A DNA stretch of 64,000 nucleotides from Bretschneidera sinensis (taxonomy: Eukaryota > Streptophyta > Magnoliopsida > Brassicales > Akaniaceae). Each line of letters opens with the position of its first letter. Within the stretch, counting starts at the first letter, position 1. The translations under genes and the position numbers were made by a program. Shown piece by piece: positions 55,653-64,000 of the stretch. Location of the stretch: NCBI GenBank assembly GCA_023935145.1, contig CM043701.1, positions 75,343,317 to 75,407,316 on the forward strand. Direction: 5' to 3'. Below the pieces are notes generated by a model. The model was not told the origin of the DNA and ran no database searches. It saw only the letters and a program-made list of their open reading frames with translations.

Positions 55653-56485
55653 GATTCTTGTAAACCCTTGATTAGCTTATGATTTATGTACAACATCAAG
55701 AACATTCATGGATAGAAATATTGCTTTTGATTTGTTGTGTTCTTGACTCCCTGAATTTATTATGCTTGAATTCTCCAACATGCTTGAATCCAAATTCTTG
55801 CATTCTTGAATTCACAACAATCGCAAAAGCATGTGATCTCTAATGAAAGTCCACACATTGAAAATCTTGAATAAAGATTTCTCTCTTAATTAACTCTTCT
55901 CTATTATGAAAAGAAGAATTAAAACCATAAGACAAACTTGTGTGTAGATTATGTGTGTAGATTATGTGCTAGCAAATTTCAACACACTCATAAACTATTT
56001 ATAGTGTTAGGGTTAAGTGCAATGAATCATTAATTACAAATTAAACCCCTACAGTTATTTCCCAATTACACATTTTCCCTTTTGTGTGACTTTTTAGGTT
56101 CAAACTAATCTAGTTGTAGGCCATAAATTTTATATAATTATAATTAAAACTCTTTTCAATTAATTAGAACTCCATCTAATTTATTTTGAGTCAAAACTCC
56201 TTTTGATTCTCCCTTTTATAAATTAATTCTTAAGGCTTCTACAATCATAAGTGACACCTAGCAGCATATCATGACTACTCAGATAATGTGAATTTGATTA
56301 TGAAACCTTGAACCTTTCTATAATTAGTTATTGTGCAATTAAATCCTTCCATCATGCGATGTCCCGATTAAGCTAATTTGAGTATGAAATTACTATCAAA
56401 CCCTTAGCATTAATACTATGTGTATAAATCTCAAGAATATAATTCTTATGATGAAATTAGAAATTCATTTGCTAACTTTCACCCT
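55653..56485 (+). repeat. Dispersed LTR-like repeat X
   Basis: Co-linear with X' (34081-34760) from about 55930. It lies exactly between the start of one SIRE LTR (55652) and a truncated start of another (56486-56592). Contains a doubled GTGTGTAGATTAT near 55937. Non-coding. Confidence 0.55.
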
Positions 56486-56592
56486 GCGTTCGTCTTTGAA
56501 TAACAACCTTAAACACTTTAAACACTTATACAATTTAGTCAGATCAACTCAAATTGGTTTTGTTATCATTAAAATCAAGTTAAATGTCAACA
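56486..56592 (-). mobile_element. SIRE-2 3' LTR, first ~107 bp only
   Basis: Minus-strand TGTTGACATTTAACTTG, preceded by the polypurine tract, and matching 55575-55652. Cut by repeat X. Confidence 0.75.
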
Positions 56593-57149
56593 ATCTCCTC
56601 ATTTTTTATGATGACAAAACCATTTTTGGAAAAACACTTTTAAAAACTAAGTGTTTTGTTTTTATTAAAAAAAATTGGATAGAATCTCCTCTGTTTTTAT
56701 GATAAAAACCTCTTGGAATTTTTCATACGCAACCCAACCAAACATTTCATACAGTATTTAAAAATTTTAAATAAGTAAAGAGCAAGGCTCCCCCTTAATC
56801 TATGCATACATTTCACATCAAAATCATATCTGACTCCATTGTTCTCCATAACTCCTATTTTCCTATTTTTCTCCCCCTTTTTACCATCATTACAAAAGAA
56901 AGAAACAAAGAATAGATAATGACAAGCAAGCACCATAAACAGGTAGGTGCATAACAAATTAACATCTATACAAAGTAGGAACTAAAATCAAAGAGTTAAA
57001 GCCCTCCCGAGCAAATCCAAAAATGTAAACAGAAAAGCTCATACAAGCATAATATCCATGGATGCATGAAAATAAAGGGAATGTGCTTGCAAGAGTTCTA
57101 TAGAGTAAAAAAAAAAAAGATTAATACTTCTAATCAGGTGGAGGAGAAA

Positions 57150-58379
57150 AACCATGGTAATGAAGTTGGTCTCGTATTTCACCAAGCTAGTCTCTAACAT
57201 CCGCAAAGGATCCTTCTGTCTCTATTCTAAATATGGTCAGCTCATCATAAACTGAAGTCATCTCGGTCTTCAGTGATAGAAGTTGTATATCTACGGTCTA
57301 TTGCATGTTGTGAACTAATGATTAGAGACTAGCAAAGGCTTGAAGGATCGCATTAAATGAATCAGAACTCATTGAGTTGCCTGGACCTGCTGCTCTTTGT
57401 TAAGTACCCATAGGAATATTCTATTCCTCTTCCTCCTCATCTGGTTCTTCATTTCCAATTCTGATACTCTTCCTTGGCTTAGGGACCATAAGACCATCTT
57501 GTATTGCATAACCCATCCTCTTGAGAGATGAGACATTGATCAAGTCACTAATCTTAATCTCATTTGCTTCATAGTCAGGTAAGGGAACCTTAAAATGATT
57601 GAGAATGAGAGTGATTACTATCCCATATAGTAAACCTCTTACTTCACTTTCACTTGCAGTAACCATATTCTCAAGGATTAAGAGGCAGAGGTAATAGGCA
57701 GTCCCACTTTTCAGACAGAAAATCAGGAGAATATCCAACTTTGAGGGACTGACTCAACTACCTAGCCTAGGGTTGATGCACTAGTTGATGATCAGATTAA
57801 GAATCCTATAGTCTAAGGGCAGATCACTATAAGAATTATAGGTCTATATCCCATAATTATAGTTAAGGTTACTCTTAACCATTCCATGGGCATTCTCGCA
57901 ATTAAAATTCTCAGGCCAACCATCTACAGTCCATCTCATACCACCTTCAGCCAATTTCAGAATAATTCTAAGAGTCTCAATGGTAACAGTGAACTCTTGA
58001 GCTAAAACTATGGTCTTAAACTTAGGGGCATAGGGAGAAGGCTGAACTAGGTTGGCATAAAATTGGTGGATTAACCTAGGGTAGTATTTCTCATAGTTAG
58101 TGACTAGGTTAGTCCAACTCAGGGCATGAAATAAAGGTTTAACATTGAAGTTTCCAAATCTTTTAGAGGGAAAATCAATAAAGTGGCCTAACATAATTTT
58201 TTTTACACGAATTCTAGTGTCATGCTTATCTTTCGCACCAGCATCACGAAAGCTTAAGGCATCAAGGTTGTTTCATGTTCTTTTTCCTTGTCTTTGCCCT
58301 CTTGAGAAGCTTTTCGTCTCTTTGTGGCTGGATTGTCTCCTCTGGGATAAAGCTTCTTCAAATGCTATCTCTTAAACAT
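57150..58379 (-). pseudogene. SIRE-2 env-like ORF, broken
   Basis: Starts at an ATG at 58379. An in-frame TAG appears after four codons. The N-terminal stretch then holds NPATKRRKASQEGKDKEKE, a basic cluster resembling a nuclear-localisation signal. After a frame change, 58194-57844 encodes a domain with PRLIHQFYANLVQ and ETLRIILKLAEGG (the plant env-like / transposon protein domain), then 57738-57421 LLYGIVITLILNHFKVPLP and SSLKRMGY, an acidic EEPDEEEEE run, and a polar possibly coiled-coil end. Parallel to the SIRE-1 ORF at 31080-32191. Function in SIRE elements is unsettled. Confidence 0.7.
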
Positions 58380-58547
58380 TTTTGGAAAAAAATTCATAAA
58401 TCTGAAGGTTTTGATGGGTGGATTTGAGTTTAAATGGAGAAACTTGAACGGTTTTGCCAAGAAACTGAAAATTTTCTAGAAAGAGAAGTGGAAACAGATA
58501 AGGATTTTTCAAATGTGAGTGAAAATAACGTTTTGAAATGAAAAGTC

Positions 58548-58560
58548 GTATTTATAATAT
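58548..58560 (-). promoter_or_regulatory. Internal TATA box before SIRE-2 env-like ORF
   Basis: Minus-strand ATATTATAAATAC, immediately downstream of the dyad array and about 170 bp before the env-like ATG. Confidence 0.6.
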
Positions 58561-58565
58561 TACGG

Positions 58566-58770
58566 GTTCAGTCAATTAGATCCTTCTTCAGTCGACTAAA
58601 TTAGTTATAGAATTGATCAGGTTTGCGAACATTCAGTCAACTATATGGTTTATTCAATCGGCTTTATGAGTTCATTCACTTGACTAGATAAGTGTTAAGT
58701 CGAATTAATGAAAGTCAAAGGTGTTCTGGTCAAGACATTCAGTCGACTTAATAAATTATTCAATCGACTG
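58566..58770. repeat. Internal ATTCAGTCGACTGAAT dyad array, SIRE-2
   Basis: Eight dyads; cores at 58571, 58591, 58636, 58657, 58679, 58699, 58742 and 58763. Intervals 20, 45, 21, 22, 20, 43, 21. Same dyad as in the SIRE LTR arrays at 53077 and 55229, but between RNase H and the env-like ORF. Confidence 0.9.
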
Positions 58771-58899
58771 AATCAAGAGTTTTTTAGAAAAATTTTGAAA
58801 TCCAAGTTGAAAAATTGCAAGCATGTATTACTTTATGCCATTATTAAGTGATGGAAAAATCAAATAAGAGTTAATGTTCATTCACTCAATGGCACAAAT

Positions 58900-60474
58900 G
58901 CAAATGTATGAATGTATATGCAATCAAGTCATAAAAAATTTATCATTCCAATTAACATTCTTATCATACTAAATCTATCCTCAGTCAAATGTTTAGTAAG
59001 GATATCAGCAATTTGATTTCTGTAGGAATGAATTCGAGTTTGATATCACCTCTTTGAGCATGATCTCTTATAAAGTGATGTCTAATCTCAATATGTTTAG
59101 TTCTTGAATGTTGAATGGTATTCTTAATTAGAATGATTGCACTAGTGTTATCACATAAAATTGGAATATTTTCAAATCACATGCCAAAATCTTGTAGTTG
59201 TTGTTTTATCTATAAAACTTGTGCACAACAACTACCAGCAGCTACATATTCCACTTCGACAGTTGATAGTGCAACAAAATTTTATTTCTTTGAAAACCAA
59301 AAGTTTAACATACAACCTAGAAATTAGCATGTTCCACTAGTACTCTTTTTATCTAACTTACAACCAATAAAATCAACAACCGAGTACCCGACTAGCTTAA
59401 AAGGTGAATCTCTTGAATACTATAATCTAAGATTTTGAGTAGCATGCATATATCTTAAGATTCTTTTAATAGCAATTGTATAAGATTCTTTAGGATTAGC
59501 TTGAAATCTAGCACGCATACATACACTAAACATAATATTGGGTTTACTAGAAATTGATTAAAGTAAAGCCCCTATCATGCCTCTATATTTCTTAACATCA
59601 ACACTTTTACCTCATTTATCCAAGTTGAGTTTTATTGAAGTGCTCATGGGAGTCCCAATAGACTTTTCATTCTCTATCCCAAATCTCTTTATTAAATCTT
59701 TTTTGTAATCAGATTAGTTGATGAAGATGCATTCCTTTGTTTGTTTAATTTGAAGTCCAAAGAAATAGTTAAGCTCTCCTATCATGCTTATCTCAAACTC
59801 ACCTTGCATACACTTAGCAAAATTTTGACACGTGGATTCATTAGAGGCACCAAATATGATATCATTAACATATATTTGAACCATAAGAGTGTGATGCTTA
59901 TTAATTTTTTTAAAAAGAGTTGTGTTTATTTTTCTCTTAAAAAACCATTATCAAGTAAAAGCTTACTTAACTTTTCATACCATGCTTTAGGAGCTTGCTT
60001 CAGACCATAAAGAGCCTTAGAAAGCCTATAAAAAAGGTTTATAAGGTTAGGATATTCATAACCAAGAGATTGTTCAACGTAGACCTCTTTTTTAATAAAA
60101 CCATTTGAAAATATAAAATCAAGTAACATATGAATAATTTAAATTTTTAAAATAATTTTTAAAGCATGCAAAATCAAGTAACATATAAATAGCTTCTAAT
60201 CTAGCTACAGAAGCATAGGTTTCACCAAAATCAATTCCTTCTTCATAATTATAACCTTTAGCTACAAGTCTAGCCTTGTTCTTAGTTACTATTCCATTTT
60301 CATTCATTTTATTTCTAAACACCCATTTAGTTTCAATTACGGAATGGTGCTTTAGTCTAAGAACTAGAGTCCAAACTTTATTTCTTTCAAATTGATTTAA
60401 TAATTCTTGCATAGCATTTATCCAATTCTCATCATTTTTTACTTCATTAAAAGTTGATAACTCTGAATAAATCA
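58900..60474 (-). pseudogene. SIRE-2 reverse transcriptase-RNase H, broken
   Basis: Minus-strand Ty1/copia [52 protein letters not shown], then a damaged motif A, KALYGLKQAPKAWYEKL, YVND in place of YVDD (59861-59872), GELNYFFGLQIKQ, and RNase H with ALSTVEVEYVAAGSCCAQVL near 59230 and LCDNTSAI. A ~55-bp tandem duplication at 60115-60191 (repeated ATGTTACTTGATTTT) replaces the region where the catalytic DVKSAFLNG block should be. Many stops. Confidence 0.85.
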
Positions 60475-60683
60475 TGTTATTATACTTCTTTTAGGCATGT
60501 TTTTGGTGTTGATCTTAAGTATTAGAATTGTGTTTCATGTGTTTTTAGCAATTTGAGTTTAGTTTATCTTATTCTACTAATAGTTGTTTTAGTTGAATGA
60601 TCAATGCTAAGTCTTGGAAATCTACTGTGCAGACACTTGCTGGAGCACTGGAAGGGAAAAATGTGTGAAGGGGACAAAAACTC

Positions 60684-60852
60684 AAGGCTGCAGCGCTGGA
60701 AAGCAAGCGCTGCAACGCCAAAATTTGGCATGAATAGAAGAAGGAGACAGAAACTCAAGGCTGCAGCACTGGAAAGTTGGCGCTGCAGCGCCAGAATAGG
60801 GTTCGAAATATGTCTTGGCGCTGCAGCGCTGGGATGTTGGCGCTGCAGCACC
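60684..60852. repeat. GGCGCTGCAGCGCC dyad array in Athila-3 LTR
   Basis: Six dyads, cores CTGCAG (one CTGCAA) at 60688, 60710, 60761, 60783, 60821 and 60843. Intervals 22, 51, 22, 38, 22: three pairs, each 22 bp apart. The dyad is unrelated to that of Athila-1 and very GC-rich against the flanks. Confidence 0.95.
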
Positions 60853-60872
60853 GGCCCGTGGATTTTGAATGT

Positions 60873-60880
60873 TATAAATA
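60873..60880 (+). promoter_or_regulatory. TATA box of Athila-3 LTR
   Basis: GTTATAAATAGAAATCC, 25 bp after the last dyad. Confidence 0.75.
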
Positions 60881-61907
60881 GAAATCCTAGCTGAACAAGA
60901 AGGGGAGCATGGCTGTAGAAGAAAAAAACAGAATTTGGAGGAGACAAGACGCAAAAGGAGAGTCGGAGACACTCCAGGAGGCTACTCCAAAGCTTTTAAA
61001 TCATTCTTCTCCGGTTTTGTATTATTCTTATCTAGTTATGTTGATGTTTTATAATACGAACATGGGTTGTTTGAATATTATTATGGAGTGGATATTTTTG
61101 TGTTAAAGATAGATGGATCATAAACCTATGTCATGAGTGCTATTTGGACAAGTTGGAATTTACTTTGTTTTTCAAATAGTGTGTTTTATTGTTCTTAATG
61201 CTGTTTATTATTTAGATTCCTTCTTGAGGCATGGTGATGTGTCAAATAGAGAAGCTATGCTTTTATGAATGGTTGAATTAATAAATATGATGTTGGATTG
61301 TTATCTATGCAAAGCCAGGGTAAAACATGACATGACATGAATGAAATAGGAGTAACCGAATAAGGATTCTAGGAAGTTCGTGTGGTCCGTTTAAATCGTA
61401 ACCGAATAGGGAGATTTAACTGAAAGGAATTCCATTGAACTTAATGCTTCTTAAGTTGAATTAATCTAGAATAGACCTGGAATATGGATATTTGAAGTTG
61501 ATGATTCTCGAGATTGTGGTTATACCTGGAATATGGATAACCAATTTATTGGGGATTCTACCATCTTGAAAAATGTAGTAAATGAAACTTGTCCATTCAA
61601 AACTCTTGTCAATAATGGTTTAGGTGAAGTCGAGTCCTTAGCACGTTAGTTCATAAGAGTCTTCATTCAAAAGTTTGCAAATCTTCCGTTATTTACTATT
61701 GCGTTCTGTTTTTCCCTTTAGTTAATTGTTAGTAAACTTTTCTCCGATAATTATTCGTTTGCTCAAATAACAGTAAGAGTTTAATCATAATTTCTGTAGT
61801 ACTTGTTCAGTCCTCGTTGGGAACGATATTTACTCATCATTTTATTACTTGAACGATTAGTGCACTTGCTAGTGTCAATTTCATCGCATCAAGTTTTTGG
61901 TAGTTTT

Positions 61908-61927
61908 TGGCGTCGTTGCCGGGGACT
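61908..61927 (+). other. Primer-binding site of Athila-3, tRNA-Asp type
   Basis: TGGCGTCGTTGCCGGGGACT. The preceding AGTTTTTGG is duplicated (61892-61900 and 61902-61910), so the spacing from the LTR end (16 nt) is longer than in the other elements. Confidence 0.85.
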
Positions 61928-62025
61928 GAAAAAAAATATTACATTTATTGTGATTCTACTAGTTAATTTGAGAGTTTGTTAATTTGGTTTTTAAGTTTAT
62001 TTTTCAGGGTTTTCGCTTTTAGTGC

Positions 62026-63372
62026 ATGACACGTACTAGTGTGAGAATACTTGCAGAATTCAATCCAAAAATTGAGCGCACTTTTCACACTTTGAGAAAA
62101 GCAGTGTCAGTAACAGTCAATATAATGGCAGAAGGGAATAATGCAGAGGTGCAACATGCACTTTGGGATTATGCTATGCCAAAGACGGATGGTGTTGAAT
62201 CTAGCATCCGACGACCACCTATACAAGCGAACAATTTCGAAATTAAGCCCGCCATCATTAAGATGATTCAACATTCAGTACAATTTGGGGGCCTATCGCA
62301 AGAAGATCCAAATGTTCACTTGGCGAATTTCATTGAAATTTGCGACACATTTAAGTATAACGGAGTATCGGAGGATGCAATCCACTTAAGACTTTTTCCA
62401 TTTTCACTGAAGGATAAAGCAAAAAGCTGGTTGACTTCCTTGCCAGCAGGATCCATTACGACATCTCCTGCAAAAACTACAAAGTTACGTAATGAAATTA
62501 CTATGTTTTTGCAGGTCGATAGGGAGTCACTCTATGAGACATGGGAACATTTTAAAGACCTTTTGAGAAGATATCCTCATCTCGAGTTGCCCACATGGAT
62601 GCAGGTACAAACGTTTTATAATGGTTTAACCAGTACAACCTAAAACATGATTGATGCAGCTGCAGGTGGTACTATCATGAGAAAAACTCCAGAAGAAGCT
62701 ATTGAATTTCTAGAAGAGATGGTCATAAATTCTTATCAATGGCCACTTGAAAGGTTACCTATTAATAGTGCCTCAGGATTGCACAATATAGATGTTGTTA
62801 CAGCTTTAACAGCACAAATGGAGGTTCTCACCAAGAAGATGGTTGGACTTTATCCTACTACACATGTTATATGTAAATTGTGTGGTGGTAGTGGCCACCA
62901 TAGCAGTAACTGTCAAGCAAGTAATCAGTTTGCATATAATTCATCTACTGAACAAGCTAACTTTGTTTCAAATTTTCACAGGCAAAACAATCCATACAGC
63001 AATATATATAATCCAAGGTGGAGGAATCACCTGAACTTGTCTTGGAATCAAAGCAATGCAAAACAACCTCCTCCTGAATACCCACCTCAAGAAAAAAAGT
63101 CCAACTTGGAGGACATGATGGCCAAATTCTTAAATGCAGCTGACACTAGGTTCCAAAATCAAGAAGCATCCATCAAAAATCTGTAAGTTTAGGTGGGCCA
63201 GCTAGCAACCATAATTTCTGGACGTGCACAAGGTTCTCTTCCGAGCAACACAGAAAAAAAAAACCCTAAGGAAGATGTCAAGGCCATAACATTAAGGAGT
63301 GGCACACAATTAGATGAGCCAAAATCTAAAGAAATCACTAATCAAGAAGGCGAGAAAGAAGAGACCATGTAA
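62026..63372 (+). pseudogene. Athila-3 gag with zinc knuckle, lightly damaged
   Basis: Nearly complete Athila gag. ATG at 62026, ..FNPKIERTFHTLRK opening, HLANFIEICDTFKYNGV, LRLFPFSLKDKAKSWLTSLPAGS, WEHFKDLLRRYPHLELP, FYNGLTS. Then a CCHC knuckle CKLCGGSGHHSSNC (CX2CX4HX4C, about 62875-62916), a NPYSNIYNPRWRNH region and LRSGTQLDEP (63293). In-frame stops at 62641, 63184 and about 63370. Compared with Athila-1 gag, about 15 codons after GSITT (the TWEELA..KFL block) are missing at 62462 without loss of frame. This is the best-preserved gag in the window, so Athila-3 is probably the youngest insertion. Confidence 0.85.
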
Positions 63373-64000
63373 GAGGAGAAACTTGTTTCAAAAAAGAAGT
63401 CTACTGGTAAAGGTTTGATCGATTCTAACTCTAAAACTAAATATATGCCACCTCTTCCCTATCATCAAAAATTTATGAAAGAAAAACTAGATAAGCAATT
63501 TTCAAAATTTTTAGAGATTTTTGAAGCAGAGGCATTAGCACAGATGCCTAGTTACACTAAATTTTTTAAGGAAATTTTTTCTAATAAACGGAAGCTCGAG
63601 GAACATGGAACGATAATGTTAACTGAAGAGTGCAGCACTATACTACAAAATAAGTTACCTCCAAAATTGAAAGATCCAGGGAGTTTTACTATACCTTGCA
63701 CTTTGGGAAATTCATTTTTTGATAAAGCTTTATGTGACCTTGGTGCAAGTATTAATCTTATGCCTCTTTCAATTTTCAGGAAACTTGGATTAAGAGGAGT
63801 CAAAACAACGACAGTGTCATTGCAATTAGCTGATCAATCTATTAAGAGACCACGGGGAATTATAGAAGATGTACTGGTAAAGGTTGATAAATTTATATTC
63901 CCTGTAGGCTTCATTGTTCTCGACATGGAATAGGATCGTGAGATACCTCTTATACTTGGACATCCATTCCTTGATACAGGGAGAGCCCTAATTGATGTAC
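63373..64000 (+). pseudogene. Athila-3 aspartic protease, runs off the window
   Basis: KALCDLGASINLMPLSIFRKLGL active-site block (DLGA intact), LQLADQSIKRPRGIIEDVLVKVDKFIFPVGFIVLDME, then a TAG at 63931 followed by REIPLILGHPFLDTGRALIDV to the edge. One stop in the domain; otherwise open from 63415. RT and beyond are outside. Confidence 0.85.

Larger units (their letters stand above)
56593..60474 (-). mobile_element. SIRE-2 internal region, minus strand
   Basis: Minus order: RT-RNase H (60474-58900), internal dyad array and TATA (58768-58548), env-like ORF (58379-57150), 3' UTR and polypurine tract (56607-56593). The upstream RT part is cut by Athila-3 at 60475. Confidence 0.85.
60475..61891 (+). 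mobile_element. Athila-3 5' LTR
   Basis: TGTTATTATAC...CGCATCA, 1417 bp, inserted in the SIRE-2 RT. TATA at 60873. The only LTR of this element in the window; the other lies beyond 64000. The putative left target copy is AATCA (60470-60474). Confidence 0.8.

Noticed and set aside
56697..56957. 86-codon minus-strand frame after the SIRE-2 env-like gene
   Set aside because: Located in the 3' UTR, no similarity to env-like proteins, not present in SIRE-1.
60564..60972. Overlapping frames on both strands, Ala/Cys-rich
   Set aside because: Produced by the GC-rich GCGCTGCAGCGC dyads being translated in any frame; this is the LTR U3.

Overview
The window is plant nuclear DNA, most likely from a eudicot. 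The evidence is tRNA-Asp-type primer sites, Athila, Tat, chromovirus and SIRE retroelements, and one MIR396 gene. I cannot name the genus. No intact host protein-coding gene is recognisable. About 50 kb is old, nested LTR-retrotransposon DNA. About 9 kb of AT-rich, low-copy-looking DNA (35-44 kb) carries the one clear host gene, a MIR396 precursor on the minus strand.

Layout. 1-1.2 kb: SIRE-type Ty1/copia LTR (-). 1.2-23.7 kb: chromovirus (+) interrupted by Athila-1, whose own 3' LTR is interrupted by a composite gag-protease element (LTR-int1-LTR-int2-LTR); this nest is three deep. 23.7-26.9 kb: remnant and LTR of a second chromovirus (+). 27.9-33.8 kb: SIRE-1 (+) with integrase, RT-RNase H, env-like ORF and 3' LTR. 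33.8-34.8 kb: dispersed LTR-like repeat X'. 37.8-39.5 kb: chromovirus-type LTR (-). 42.0-42.1 kb: MIR396. 44.8-52.4 kb: Tat-clade element (-) with an extra ORF in antisense. 52.4-55.7 kb: SIRE LTR (-) split by the 5' part of Athila-2 (-). 55.7-56.5 kb: repeat X. 56.5-60.5 kb: SIRE-2 (-), interrupted by Athila-3 (+), which runs off the right edge.

The main unexplained signal is a promoter architecture shared by unrelated elements. LTRs of the SIRE, Athila and chromovirus elements each hold an array of short imperfect palindromes just upstream of the TATA box. Each family has its own dyad: cores GTCGAC, CTCGAG/ATCGAG or CTGCAG. Dyads recur 20-22 bp (about two helical turns) apart, or in several arrays at other near-multiples of 10.5 bp. 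In three elements a second array using the same family-specific dyad precedes the env-like ORF, each time with its own TATA box. The Tat element has an analogous module (eight exact 49-bp repeats plus TATA) before its antisense ORF. This looks like a family-specific, self-recognising regulatory system. All positions and spacings were counted by hand.

All pol genes are broken, with catalytic residues lost in several. The env-like ORF of Athila-1 is the only element ORF that is both complete and unbroken.
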